A stretch of 27,120 bases of DNA from an uncultured Verrucomicrobiota bacterium (lineage in GTDB: Bacteria; Verrucomicrobiota; Verrucomicrobiia; Opitutales; UBA9783), in the NCBI GenBank assembly GCA_902495005.1, contig CABUVL010000007.1, positions 1-27,120 on the forward strand, written 5' to 3'. This document shows positions 16,557 to 25,333 of this stretch, piece after piece. A model generated the notes under the pieces. The model was not told the DNA's origin. It ran no database searches and saw only the letters and a list, made by a program, of their open reading frames with translations. The number at the start of each line of letters is the position of its first letter. Positions within the stretch are counted from its first letter, which is position 1. A program made the translations under genes and the position numbers.

Positions 16557-16884
16557 GATGGGTGCGGTTTGATTAATAATTTAATTACGACTCGACAGGC
16601 CCCACTTGCCTATTGATTATGAATAAACAATGCGTTTACACTCACCCTCATGCGAATAAGCAAGTTGTAAAACGACGTTCATTCCACAAAAATTAATTTT
16701 CACCACTTACGAGCTTTCTTAACAAAAAGCACAAGCAACCAATTGTGAACGCCAAACCAATGTCGATTGCAATCCCCCACCCTCTTTAAATACGGAAAGT
16801 AAAGAAACTTTTGCTCCTACGACATCCGCGTATTTAGCCATCGGAGGAGCAAAAAAAACAAACTGATTATCAATAAATAACTTA
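16557..16884. other. Convergent intergenic region with hairpin
   Basis: Lies between the convergent lepB and kdsB genes. It contains the inverted repeat listed separately, plus a short start-less hydrophobic frame on the minus strand (16693-16785) that could be one membrane span of a lost protein. No other feature is seen. Confidence 0.55.
16809..16854. terminator. Hairpin between convergent genes, candidate transcription end
   Basis: The arms 16809-16822 and 16841-16854 pair over 14 bp with one mismatch (TTTTGCTCCT against AGGAGCAAAA at the base), enclosing an 18-nt loop. It lies 30 nt beyond the kdsB stop and 250 nt beyond the lepB stop. On neither strand does a proper T run follow the stem: the A and T runs are part of the stem itself. 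So it may be a poor intrinsic terminator, an mRNA end-protecting stem, or a protein-binding site. Confidence 0.4.
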
Positions 16885-17625
16885 TTAGGCCGACATCAAT
16901 GTACGAGCCCGTTCGAGATCGGCCATGGTATCGATTGCCACAGGTCTGTAATCACATTGATACGTCTCAATACGGTATTGATTGGACAAAAAGCGTAATT
17001 GTTCTAAGGATTCTGCACTTTCCAATGGGCTGGGCGCCAACTGGGCATAGCGTTCTAAAACGTCACGACGGTATCCATAGATGCCAATGTGGCCCCAAAA
17101 CGTGTATTTCTTCAACCAATCCGCATGATCACAATCTCGTACAAAAGGAATGGGACTACGCGAAAAATACAACGCATTCGATTTCTGGTCTAATACAACC
17201 TTCACAACATTCGGATTAAAAACATCCTCGGAAGATTTTATTTTGAAGATGGGTGTTAAAATATCAGCTTGTGTATGCTTAGTTAGGTCTAATAAACTTT
17301 CAAGCACTTGACTATCAACAAAAGGCTCGTCTCCCTGTACGTTAAAAATCCAATCACCCGGCAATTTATTTAAGATGGAGGCAATGCGCTCGCTGCCGGA
17401 ACGACAAGCGGGAGAAGTCAAATAAGCCTTTATACCTAATTGCTCCGAAACCTTTACAATTTCCTCACTGTCAGTAACAATACACAAATGTTGACAATTA
17501 CGCACACGTTTGACTCGCTCTATGACGTGTTGGATGACCGGCTTCCCACATAAATCTGCCAACATCTTGCGCGGCAAGCGTGTTGAAGCAATGCGTGCCG
17601 GGATTGCGATAGTACAGTCTGCCAT
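16885..17625 (-). CDS. kdsB: 3-deoxy-manno-octulosonate cytidylyltransferase (CMP-KDO synthetase)
   Basis: A cytoplasmic enzyme (246 aa) that activates KDO with CTP for transfer to lipid A, needed for the LPS inner core. Seen: the nucleotide-binding start AIPARIASTRLPRKML (7-22), the metal-binding NVQGDEPF (95-102), RSPIPF, GHIGIYGYRRDVL and the C-terminal ESLEQLR motif, all in family order and at normal length. The ATG at 17625 is chosen because homologues begin just before IPAR; it follows the ugd stop by one nucleotide, with AAGGA about 7 nt upstream inside ugd, so the two genes are translationally coupled. An in-frame start at 17664 would add 13 unrelated residues. It is the last gene of the envelope cluster. 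Confidence 0.96.
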   Translation of the reverse strand: MADCTIAIPARIASTRLPRKMLADLCGKPVIQHVIERVKRVRNCQHLCIVTDSEEIVKVSEQLGIKAYLTSPACRSGSERIASILNKLPGDWIFNVQGDEPFVDSQVLESLLDLTKHTQADILTPIFKIKSSEDVFNPNVVKVVLDQKSNALYFSRSPIPFVRDCDHADWLKKYTFWGHIGIYGYRRDVLERYAQLAPSPLESAESLEQLRFLSNQYRIETYQCDYRPVAIDTMADLERARTLMSA

Positions 17626-17626
17626 A

Positions 17627-18976
17627 TTATTGTCCTTTTCCAATGCCTTGTATTTCAAAGCCAATTTTCCGCATTTGATTTATGTCCAACAAATTACGCC
17701 CATCGAATAAAAAGGCAGGCTTAGACATACAATCATAAATCTTTTGATAATCCAAATTTTTAAACAGGTCCCAATCGGTCAACACAAGTACCGCGTGCGC
17801 GCCGAAAGCAGCCTGATAAGGATTTTTTTCAAAGCTTACGTTCGTCTCTCCTAAGACGTGACGCACAACGTCCTCCTCCACTTTCGGATCACAAATGGAT
17901 AGAATCGCCTTTTCTTTCAATAAATTTTCACAAATTGTAATTGCGGGCGTTTCACGTATATCATTTGTATCTTTCTTAAACGCAAAACCAAAGATTGCCA
18001 ATTTCTTGTGGGCCAACGTGTTAAACATGCTGTTGACAACGCGACGGTAAAAACGATTTTTTTGATATTCATTCATGACCACCACTTGTTCCCAATAATG
18101 AGCGACTTCCTCAAGCCCAAAATATTCGCAAAGATAAACTAAGTTCAACAGGTCCTTCTTAAAACAGGAACCGCCAAAGCCAATGGAGCTGTGCAAAAAT
18201 TTGGGGCCTATCCGTGAGTCCATACCGATCGCCAAGGCAAGCTCATCCACATCGGCGCCAGATTTTTCGCACAAGGCGGAAAGTGCATTGATGGAAGAAA
18301 TCCTTTGCGCCAAAAATGCATTCGCAGCCAATTTTGACAACTCTGAAGACCAAAGATTCTGCATTAAAATTTTATTTTTAGGCACCCAATGCTCGTAGAT
18401 ATCCGATAAGGTTTGCATGGCACGCGTTCCGCTATCGGTAAATTCACCACCGATCAAGACGCGATCGGGGTTCTTCAAGTCGTCAATGGCCGTACCCTCT
18501 GCCATAAATTCCGGGTTCGACAAAATTTCGAAATGGCAGTGGCTTGCGCTCGTATGTAAAATTTTCTTAATAATTTCGGCGGTACGTACGGGCAGCGTGG
18601 ATTTTTCCACAATGATCTTATCCGAATGCGACTGCTCGGCGATACGACGCACGCAACTCTCCAAAAACATTAAATCAGACGCCTTACCCTCCCCAACACC
18701 ATAATTTTTAGTAGGGGTATTGACCGAAATAAAAATAATATCCGCCGCGTCAATTGCAGCATCGACGTCGGTTGAAAAGAACAAATTGCGTCCACGAATG
18801 GCCTCCACAATGGCCTTTAAGCCCGGTTCGTAAACTGGCAATTGATTGGAATTCCACGCATCAATCCTCGCCTGATCCAGGTCAACCACAGTAACAGTTA
18901 TCTCGGGGCATTGTTCGGCAATTACCGCCATCGTAGGTCCACCTACGTAACCTGCACCTATACAACAAATTTTCAT
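17627..18976 (-). CDS. ugd: UDP-glucose 6-dehydrogenase, animal-like type
   Basis: Oxidises UDP-glucose twice with NAD+ to UDP-glucuronate, the precursor of acidic surface sugars (449 aa). Seen: the Rossmann start KICCIGAGYVGGPT (2-15), ISVNTPTK at about 83-90, EKSTLPVRTAE at 124-134, the substrate segment NPEFMAEGTAI (154-164), K215 in SELSKLAANAFLAQR, and the catalytic C271 in GFGGSCFKKD. Many stretches (CIGAGYVGGPT, AWNSxxLPxYEPGL, NLFFST, VYEHWVP-like, NLVYLCE) match what I recall of animal and plant UGDH better than E. coli Ugd. The C-terminal domain has GFAFKKDTNDIRE and ends FDGRNLLD..GF.I..IGK. It starts 37 nt after the TPR gene and is coupled to kdsB. Confidence 0.95.
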   Translation of the reverse strand: MKICCIGAGYVGGPTMAVIAEQCPEITVTVVDLDQARIDAWNSNQLPVYEPGLKAIVEAIRGRNLFFSTDVDAAIDAADIIFISVNTPTKNYGVGEGKASDLMFLESCVRRIAEQSHSDKIIVEKSTLPVRTAEIIKKILHTSASHCHFEILSNPEFMAEGTAIDDLKNPDRVLIGGEFTDSGTRAMQTLSDIYEHWVPKNKILMQNLWSSELSKLAANAFLAQRISSINALSALCEKSGADVDELALAIGMDSRIGPKFLHSSIGFGGSCFKKDLLNLVYLCEYFGLEEVAHYWEQVVVMNEYQKNRFYRRVVNSMFNTLAHKKLAIFGFAFKKDTNDIRETPAITICENLLKEKAILSICDPKVEEDVVRHVLGETNVSFEKNPYQAAFGAHAVLVLTDWDLFKNLDYQKIYDCMSKPAFLFDGRNLLDINQMRKIGFEIQGIGKGQ

Positions 18977-19013
18977 GCCATTATTTTGAAAGTTGACGCG
19001 TGAAATGCAAGCT

Positions 19014-21464
19014 TTATTCCAACTGCATTAAATAAGGGCGTGCCCGTGATTCATCCAACAATCCGGCGTCTAACATCAAGGTATAAACTTGAACCGCAAC
19101 ATTTTTGTCTTTTGTATGCTGTGCCAAAGCCAACAAACAGCGGGTCAGCCAATAAATTTCCTTGCCGTTCAATTTCGCATGCGGCAGTTGTAAAAAAGGA
19201 TAACAGGTATTCCACAACAACTGTTGCGCTTCATTCAAAAACCCCTCGTCCAATTGAATGTAAGCCAATTGCAAAGTGATCTCCAGGGTCAACGCAAGTG
19301 GTAAATTTTTTGGCAATAATAGACTTTCCAATTGTTGAGCACAGTGACGACAATCTGGATTGGGCAGCGCTATTTTACAGCGAACACTGCAAAGTTCACA
19401 AAAAGCTTGCATGCAAAGTTCCGTCGTTTCTGTTTTAAGTTCCCTAAAAATATGCTCAGCCGCCTCCATTTGATTCAAGTTCATCAGCAACGTGCCCTCT
19501 TTCAACTTTGCATAAAAGCACAGCGGGTGCGTCGGATACTGTTTCAACAAAGTCTTTAAAATATCCAATGTTTCCCGTGCGTACAACAAGCCCCTCTGCT
19601 CACAACACGTCGCCGCCTGCAAGAGCGCCAAAGGTACCAGTTCGGACGTGTTAAATTTTTGTACAAACGCCAAAAGCACGCGTTGAGCCCTCATGTACAT
19701 TCCCCTCTGCATCCAAGTTTCTGACAAATCAAACAAAACGGAAGCTACCATTGCGGCAGACGTGCCACTCATCGCGGTTTGCAATCCTTTTTCCGACAAA
19801 TCATCTTCGCCTTGTTTGGCAAGTGCCAGACTCCGAGAAAGGATTAAGTCGATACGCGTCTCTTCGTCCAGTGATTTTTCATCGATGGACGAAAAACTTT
19901 GCAAAGATTGTTCTAGCTCTCCCATCTTAAGCAAGCATTTACCCTTTATAAGGTTAAATTGCTCAAACAAATTAATTTTCAAGAAATAAGCTACATTATC
20001 CTCCAAAAATTTGAGCGCCTCCGCATAGCTCTGTTTATCAAACAGGTATTGCGCGAACAACAGACACAACTGCGCACGATGTTCTGCGTTCAACAAAGAT
20101 AAGTCCGTACAAACATCGAACTGCTGCTGCAATTCTTGTATCCCCTCCTCACAAAAAATACCACACGTGACCCACTTATAGGCCACATGCTCCAAGTCTA
20201 CGGGCAAAGCATTCGAATACAGCAGTTCTTCGTACAAGTAATACGCCCGGTTGTAATCTTGATCTAAGAAATACAAATCTGCCTGCAAGGCGGTGTACCT
20301 TTCAACATGTTGAGACTCATAACGCTTGGCATCATTTAGGTCATCGGCGATTAAACGATAATTCGGCGCATCGGATGTAAAATGAAGTTTTGCCTGCAAC
20401 AAGTATGCGTATTTCTTTAAATTATCCGGTATTTTTACAAACAATCTCGTCAAGTTACGCTGCGCCTTATCCTCACTTCCTTGAGCCAGTAAGTAATCAA
20501 TTTCAATTAATTTTAGAGCGTAGAGAGCGCGGGTCCAGTGACGCTTCCGGAACAACTCTTGCAGGTTTTTAATTTTACTTAATGCGTCCGTAAAAGAATT
20601 CGAAGACACCCACGTTTTTAACATTGTATCCACCCACGTAGTATAATCTTGCAGCTTTTGAAGGGCTTCTAGTAAAACGGCCGTGGCATCTTCATTCAAC
20701 TTATCTTTTACATGTAAGAGGCACAAATAACACATCAGGCGCTGTGATTTATCAGCCGTGGTATCCTGCAGTAACTTTCCTAAAACTTCTTTTAATTTCA
20801 CCCACTGCTTCTGCATCCACAAGGTTGACAGATACGCCTGGGTACCTCCGGCCGAAAACACCCAAGACGACTCCGATTGGGAATAACAAAAGCCACGCGC
20901 CTTCATCTGTAATGCAATAACCAACAGATGCTGCATTTTTGCCTCCCCCAACACACGACGCACGTGCGCCCACTGGCTGCTCCATTTTGGGCTGTTGACC
21001 GGGTAAAATGCAACCGCCTGGAGCATTAAATACCAAATTTTTTCTTCAACAAAGCTAAAATCATTCAACGTGTACTGTAAGACCGGGACAAGATCCAATT
21101 GCTGCCATTGCATCCAATTAAAAAAGCTGCGCGCCCACACCGCGCTTGTACCCCTTACGGCCAAATTTTGCTGCCGTACCATTTCAGTCAAGTCGTTCTT
21201 AAGAAATGCCGCCTTCGACAATAAAATTCGTACTTGGTTAGCTTGCGGGAATGGACTGAGGCGTTTTGATTCAAGCATCGATTTTGCCAATTCCGGCATT
21301 TCAAACGACAACGCAACGGCCGCCGACTCCAAAGTCCGATCCCCCCCCCACTGAGCGCCAACAGCGAATGGTGTAAAAATCCACGCACAATGCATCCAGC
21401 CTAACGTCTGTGCCATCATACGTAAGACCACGCCGCTTATCCTTCCACAAATGTGATGAGCCAT
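19014..21464 (-). CDS. TPR-repeat envelope protein encoded next to lptD
   Basis: An 816-residue protein built largely of helix pairs spaced like tetratricopeptide repeats; the clearest lie toward the C-terminus (WMQRGMYMRAQRVLLAF, then ALLQAATCCEQRG, MNLNQMEAAEHIFREL). The N-terminus ends in a hydrophobic stretch and FAVGA, resembling a signal peptide with AxA-type cleavage, so it is probably periplasmic or outer-membrane-associated. I prefer the ATG at 21464, which overlaps the lptD 3' end by 28 nt and has a weak GGGA upstream; an ATG at 21419, just past the lptD stop, and a longer frame from 21515 are possible. The overlap with lptD and the operon position suggest a role in envelope assembly, but there is no family name I can assign. 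It may be a YfiO/BamD-like scaffold by fold only. Confidence 0.75.
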   Translation of the reverse strand: MAHHICGRISGVVLRMMAQTLGWMHCAWIFTPFAVGAQWGGDRTLESAAVALSFEMPELAKSMLESKRLSPFPQANQVRILLSKAAFLKNDLTEMVRQQNLAVRGTSAVWARSFFNWMQWQQLDLVPVLQYTLNDFSFVEEKIWYLMLQAVAFYPVNSPKWSSQWAHVRRVLGEAKMQHLLVIALQMKARGFCYSQSESSWVFSAGGTQAYLSTLWMQKQWVKLKEVLGKLLQDTTADKSQRLMCYLCLLHVKDKLNEDATAVLLEALQKLQDYTTWVDTMLKTWVSSNSFTDALSKIKNLQELFRKRHWTRALYALKLIEIDYLLAQGSEDKAQRNLTRLFVKIPDNLKKYAYLLQAKLHFTSDAPNYRLIADDLNDAKRYESQHVERYTALQADLYFLDQDYNRAYYLYEELLYSNALPVDLEHVAYKWVTCGIFCEEGIQELQQQFDVCTDLSLLNAEHRAQLCLLFAQYLFDKQSYAEALKFLEDNVAYFLKINLFEQFNLIKGKCLLKMGELEQSLQSFSSIDEKSLDEETRIDLILSRSLALAKQGEDDLSEKGLQTAMSGTSAAMVASVLFDLSETWMQRGMYMRAQRVLLAFVQKFNTSELVPLALLQAATCCEQRGLLYARETLDILKTLLKQYPTHPLCFYAKLKEGTLLMNLNQMEAAEHIFRELKTETTELCMQAFCELCSVRCKIALPNPDCRHCAQQLESLLLPKNLPLALTLEITLQLAYIQLDEGFLNEAQQLLWNTCYPFLQLPHAKLNGKEIYWLTRCLLALAQHTKDKNVAVQVYTLMLDAGLLDESRARPYLMQLE

Positions 21465-23545
21465 CGAATTTCCCAACTGTTGTGCTCGCGCCGATTCGAC
21501 TTCCATTTCTTCCACTTAAACTGCGTGTCAATTTTCCACGTATCATCCACGATGGTTTCCAAAGAATACGTTTGACTCAACAAATCGGGTGTATGGTCAT
21601 CAATGCTCAAGGAAGCTCTAAGGACATTGCAGTGATTCAAGCGATAAGCGAGCGACAAGGAAGTTTGATTGGTTAAGCTCCGCTGCGCCGTCTTAACCTT
21701 ATAATCCTGTGAAAGTGAGAGGGACCACAGATCATTTTCATGCAAACTGACACTGGTGTAAATTTCTTGAAGCTTACGTACCTTAGGATCAATGCGCATG
21801 GATGTATTCCAGCTAAAAAATGAAGACGGCGACCATTCTGTATCGATAAAGAAATCCGACAACGTGTTCTGATCATTGACCCGTTTAACCCGAATATCTT
21901 GATAAAAATTGCAACGCAACCATTGTTTAGCCTGACCCGTTTTGTAATTGGTAAACAGATAATTTTCCAATCCGACACGCACGAGGTGCATGTCATTCAT
22001 GGCGTCCAAGTCACGTCGATTCAACAAATCAATTTCATACAGTGACGACCCCACGTCCTCATTTTCACGATCGATGGCCGGGATGATCTCACTGCCCCCA
22101 TGCCCACTCGGCAAATAACGGTATTGAACCACCGGCATGCAAAGGTGCCGAAATCCATGGATATTCCAATATTCATTCTCAAAGGCATACTCGCCATACG
22201 TCTTAAAACGCAGATCAAATCCGAATTGGCCCAAAAGTCGTTCATAGGTACTACGCGAAGTATTGCTCAAGCCCCAATACTTGATGGCACGCGTTTCCAC
22301 CATGGGCGTAAAAGTACAGTACGTGGACAAATCACATGGGATGGAGGCCCCCCAATACACATCCGCACGTTTCAATTCACGGGCGAGCTTATTCGTCGAC
22401 GTAATCGTTGGAAGTTCACGTAAGTGCGAGAGCCCCAAACCCCATTGATGATAAATGGGACTGTTCCCCAACTTAACGGGGAGGTAATCGAAATGAAGTT
22501 CAGGCAGCCGCTCTTGAATTCTTTGAAAATTATTGAAGCGATAACGCAACAGTGCACTCGCAACGGCGTCATCCGTACGGTGAGCCAATTCCGCAAAATT
22601 ATCGGGATGTTGACGCGTGCCATCGTGATCGTCGGGTCGAAAGTCCTTAATGACATCCGCATCTTTTAACCATTCAATCTGCGTTACAAAATCAGTTTTT
22701 TCACCAAAACTTTGCCGGTGCCGCCAATCGATAAAAAACCGCGGATTTTCAAGATTCCCCACATAGGCATCGTGAATGCGAGCCCCTTTAAAACGTCCCA
22801 TTAAGCTATCGGTTTCATATTCCAGAATTCCACCCAACAAACAATCTCGCTTGCGGTAGTAATCCAACATTAATCCTGGTCTGACAGGCCAGCCTAAATT
22901 GAAGACGAGATCATTTCGAATGTAACGTCCGAAGTCCTTATCGCGCCTAATTAATCCACAGTCCACCGTCCAACGCAACGGAGATTCTTGAAAATAATGT
23001 CGATAACAAGGTGCGTACAGAAGGGGGACACAACCAATTTTGAACACGGCATCGTGCAATTCAATGTACTCGTGCCCACATAATACACCTGATCGACCGT
23101 GTATATTGAGTGTCGTCGTGTTCTTCCCATTGAGGTAAATGTTAACATTGTCCGCATACAAGCAGTCGAACGTTCCATTCAAATGATCCCCCGAAATACC
23201 GTGCCCCTTTACCTCTAAACGAAATTTTGGGACATCAATGCGCTTATCCCTCAAATAATACTGTCCCCAATGGGCCACCAAGCGCAATTCCGCTTTCGTC
23301 AACTTCACTTGACGCTCGGCGACGGCTTTTGCTTCTTCCGTGTAAAAATAAATACGATGGGCCTGCAAACACAAGTCATCGTAGTTAAAATCAGCATTCC
23401 CTTCCGCCAATGAACTGTTCGTCTTATGGTCGAAAACGATAGGCTTGTCCGAAGTAAGTGTCGGTACCCCTGAAAAAACAAAACCTACCGATGGAACAAT
23501 TAAGCCTAACAACAGCCAAGTAAAATGACGCGACTTCGTAATCAC
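21437..23545 (-). CDS. lptD: LPS-assembly outer-membrane protein LptD
   Basis: The outer-membrane beta-barrel that inserts lipopolysaccharide in the outer leaflet (702 aa). Seen: a basic start and hydrophobic signal peptide (about 1-27); an OstA/jellyroll-type domain at about 33-160, with short repeated strands (SLAEGNADFNYDDL, AERQVKLTKAELRLVA, GKNTTTLNIHG); then the barrel, opening with the family pattern GCVPLLYAPCYRHYF and G..RRDKDFGRYIRNDL, and alternating aromatic strands to the end. The length is near that of E. coli LptD, and I see no disulfide pair like the E. coli one. The start is a GTG at 23545. The 3' end overlaps the TPR gene. A 157-nt gap separates it from the upstream folding factor. 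Confidence 0.88.
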   Translation of the reverse strand: MITKSRHFTWLLLGLIVPSVGFVFSGVPTLTSDKPIVFDHKTNSSLAEGNADFNYDDLCLQAHRIYFYTEEAKAVAERQVKLTKAELRLVAHWGQYYLRDKRIDVPKFRLEVKGHGISGDHLNGTFDCLYADNVNIYLNGKNTTTLNIHGRSGVLCGHEYIELHDAVFKIGCVPLLYAPCYRHYFQESPLRWTVDCGLIRRDKDFGRYIRNDLVFNLGWPVRPGLMLDYYRKRDCLLGGILEYETDSLMGRFKGARIHDAYVGNLENPRFFIDWRHRQSFGEKTDFVTQIEWLKDADVIKDFRPDDHDGTRQHPDNFAELAHRTDDAVASALLRYRFNNFQRIQERLPELHFDYLPVKLGNSPIYHQWGLGLSHLRELPTITSTNKLARELKRADVYWGASIPCDLSTYCTFTPMVETRAIKYWGLSNTSRSTYERLLGQFGFDLRFKTYGEYAFENEYWNIHGFRHLCMPVVQYRYLPSGHGGSEIIPAIDRENEDVGSSLYEIDLLNRRDLDAMNDMHLVRVGLENYLFTNYKTGQAKQWLRCNFYQDIRVKRVNDQNTLSDFFIDTEWSPSSFFSWNTSMRIDPKVRKLQEIYTSVSLHENDLWSLSLSQDYKVKTAQRSLTNQTSLSLAYRLNHCNVLRASLSIDDHTPDLLSQTYSLETIVDDTWKIDTQFKWKKWKSNRREHNSWEIRWLITFVEG

Positions 23546-23702
23546 TTACTTATGCTGAAAACTTTAATTAGAGGCGACAAGTCAATTCGCGAAAAATATT
23601 AGATTGATGACGACTCAAAACTTTCTCAGCGCTTCGCACCGGCAAATGTTCCGTTTAAAAAATTTTTATCGGCAAGCAGCCCCGGGATCATTATACCCAG
23701 AC

Positions 23703-25325
23703 CTAGTCCGTCTTTACTTGGCGCATTACATTTTCAAGAATTTCACGCCACAAGCTCTCCGAATAAATCGTATTTTTCATGCGCTTAAAGCTTTTTTCAA
23801 ATTCTTGAAGCTCTTCTTGTTTAACGGAATTAGAGAATGAACGACTTTTGCAAAAGAACAACAACTTCTCCTTGTTCTTGCCTTCGAAGGATGACGACCA
23901 TTGTCCCTCCGGCAAAGTTTCTAATTCCTTGATGAATTTAAATATTTCTTGTGGAGGCAATAAAGGCAGCAAGTCTTTAACCGCGAGATTTAATGGAAAT
24001 GGCTCCATTGAACACCGTACCAATTGATGATCAGCCAACAACTTATCTGAATTCTCACTCGACTGATTCAGCTGTTCTTGAAGGTTTGACACTTTCTTAT
24101 TAAAAATTTCATTTTGTATGTGGACCTTACAATCCTTCACGACACGCTCACGCACATCATCCAAGTTGGGATAATAAGGATCGAAACACTCCTTCAAGGC
24201 AAGCACCACGTAACCATTTTTTACCGACATGGGATCACTTAGAAAGTGTTCCTTGTCCAAATCAAAAGCTGACAATAAAATCTCTTTCTTGAGGCCCTTC
24301 TTGGAGGGCAAGGCATCTTTTTCGTAAGCCGGCAAGGTATCAATGATTCTCACATTGTTCTCAGCCAGCAATTGTTCCCATTCAGGCGATTGCCAACGAA
24401 TATTTTTGTCGTAAACAGCCATGACAAATTGCGTCGCGCAATTTTCTGCCATTCCACGTAATTGCTCAGCTTCCCAACGCTTTTGGACCTCTGGCTTAAC
24501 CGATTCAAAACTAACTTCCGATTCAGTTGAAAAATCTTTTGCGTGCGCCTCAAAATAATGCTTGAGAATTTGATCAGACACAATAGGCAGATCAGATCGA
24601 TGCTTTTTTGCGTCAAAAAATAAAAGGGCGACTTTTACCTTACGGTCTACACGATAATCCCCCTTGTTCTCTTCAAAAAAAGACTTTAACTCATCCTCCG
24701 CCAACTCGCTGGGAAGGGCAACGTCATTTTTGACAGAGACATAATCCAGCTGATAGGATGCATTTCGTTGCTTGAATAAAGTTTCACATTCTTTCGGGAG
24801 AACAAAATTTGATTCAGATAAAATCGACTTTACCCGTTCGCACAAGCAATCTTCAACCAACAACTGACGCAGACTTTGCGTTTTACCAAAACGCTTTGAC
24901 CATTTATTGAGATAAGCGTTATACAATTTGGGCTGAAACGTTTGATTTTCATCCCAGAACAAGGGCCTTGTTTTAATAAATTTATTCAACTGATCATCGC
25001 TAGGAGCCGGCAAGCGCAATGCGTGCACCACACTCAGCAAAACTAAACGATGAAATGCGTACCCTTGTGCAGATTCCATCCAAACATTTTCTTCCGACCC
25101 CGTTTGTAGGGCGATGCTCAATGCGCCATCACGAACGATAGCTTCCACCTGCTTCGGGTCATTCAGATCATGACCGAACAACTTAAACGCATGCTTTTTT
25201 TTACCGTAGCCTAATCCCGGCATACTCCCAATCGTAAAAACGAAAGGAATTATTATCACTATCAACAAAAAACCGAACAACCACTTGCGGTTCTTTTCTA
25301 AAAATAATTGTATGCCGCTTAACAT
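23703..25325 (-). CDS. Membrane-anchored peptidyl-prolyl isomerase-like folding factor (PpiD/SurA-type)
   Basis: A periplasmic chaperone or isomerase candidate anchored by one N-terminal span (540 aa). From the ATG at 25325: a cytoplasmic basic start (LEKNRKW), a span at about 13-31, then GSMPGLGYG, as in SurA_N_3/PpiD proteins. A helical, charged chaperone-like region follows. Near residues 355-405 the pattern DKEHFLSDPMSVKNGYVVLALKE followed by LDDVRERVVKD matches the end of a parvulin domain and the following helix in PpiD. The core parvulin active-site histidines cannot be placed with confidence, so it may be chaperone only. A TTG at 25340 is in frame, but the ATG is preferred; it begins 8 nt after the M42 peptidase stop. 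lptD follows, and LptD is a known client of such factors in E. coli. Confidence 0.8.
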   Translation of the reverse strand: MLSGIQLFLEKNRKWLFGFLLIVIIIPFVFTIGSMPGLGYGKKKHAFKLFGHDLNDPKQVEAIVRDGALSIALQTGSEENVWMESAQGYAFHRLVLLSVVHALRLPAPSDDQLNKFIKTRPLFWDENQTFQPKLYNAYLNKWSKRFGKTQSLRQLLVEDCLCERVKSILSESNFVLPKECETLFKQRNASYQLDYVSVKNDVALPSELAEDELKSFFEENKGDYRVDRKVKVALLFFDAKKHRSDLPIVSDQILKHYFEAHAKDFSTESEVSFESVKPEVQKRWEAEQLRGMAENCATQFVMAVYDKNIRWQSPEWEQLLAENNVRIIDTLPAYEKDALPSKKGLKKEILLSAFDLDKEHFLSDPMSVKNGYVVLALKECFDPYYPNLDDVRERVVKDCKVHIQNEIFNKKVSNLQEQLNQSSENSDKLLADHQLVRCSMEPFPLNLAVKDLLPLLPPQEIFKFIKELETLPEGQWSSSFEGKNKEKLLFFCKSRSFSNSVKQEELQEFEKSFKRMKNTIYSESLWREILENVMRQVKTD

Positions 25326-25333
25326 AAACTTAC

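Noticed and set aside
21465..21515. Longer start for the TPR protein
   Set aside because: Would increase overlap with lptD and put a charged non-signal stretch before the signal-peptide-like segment.
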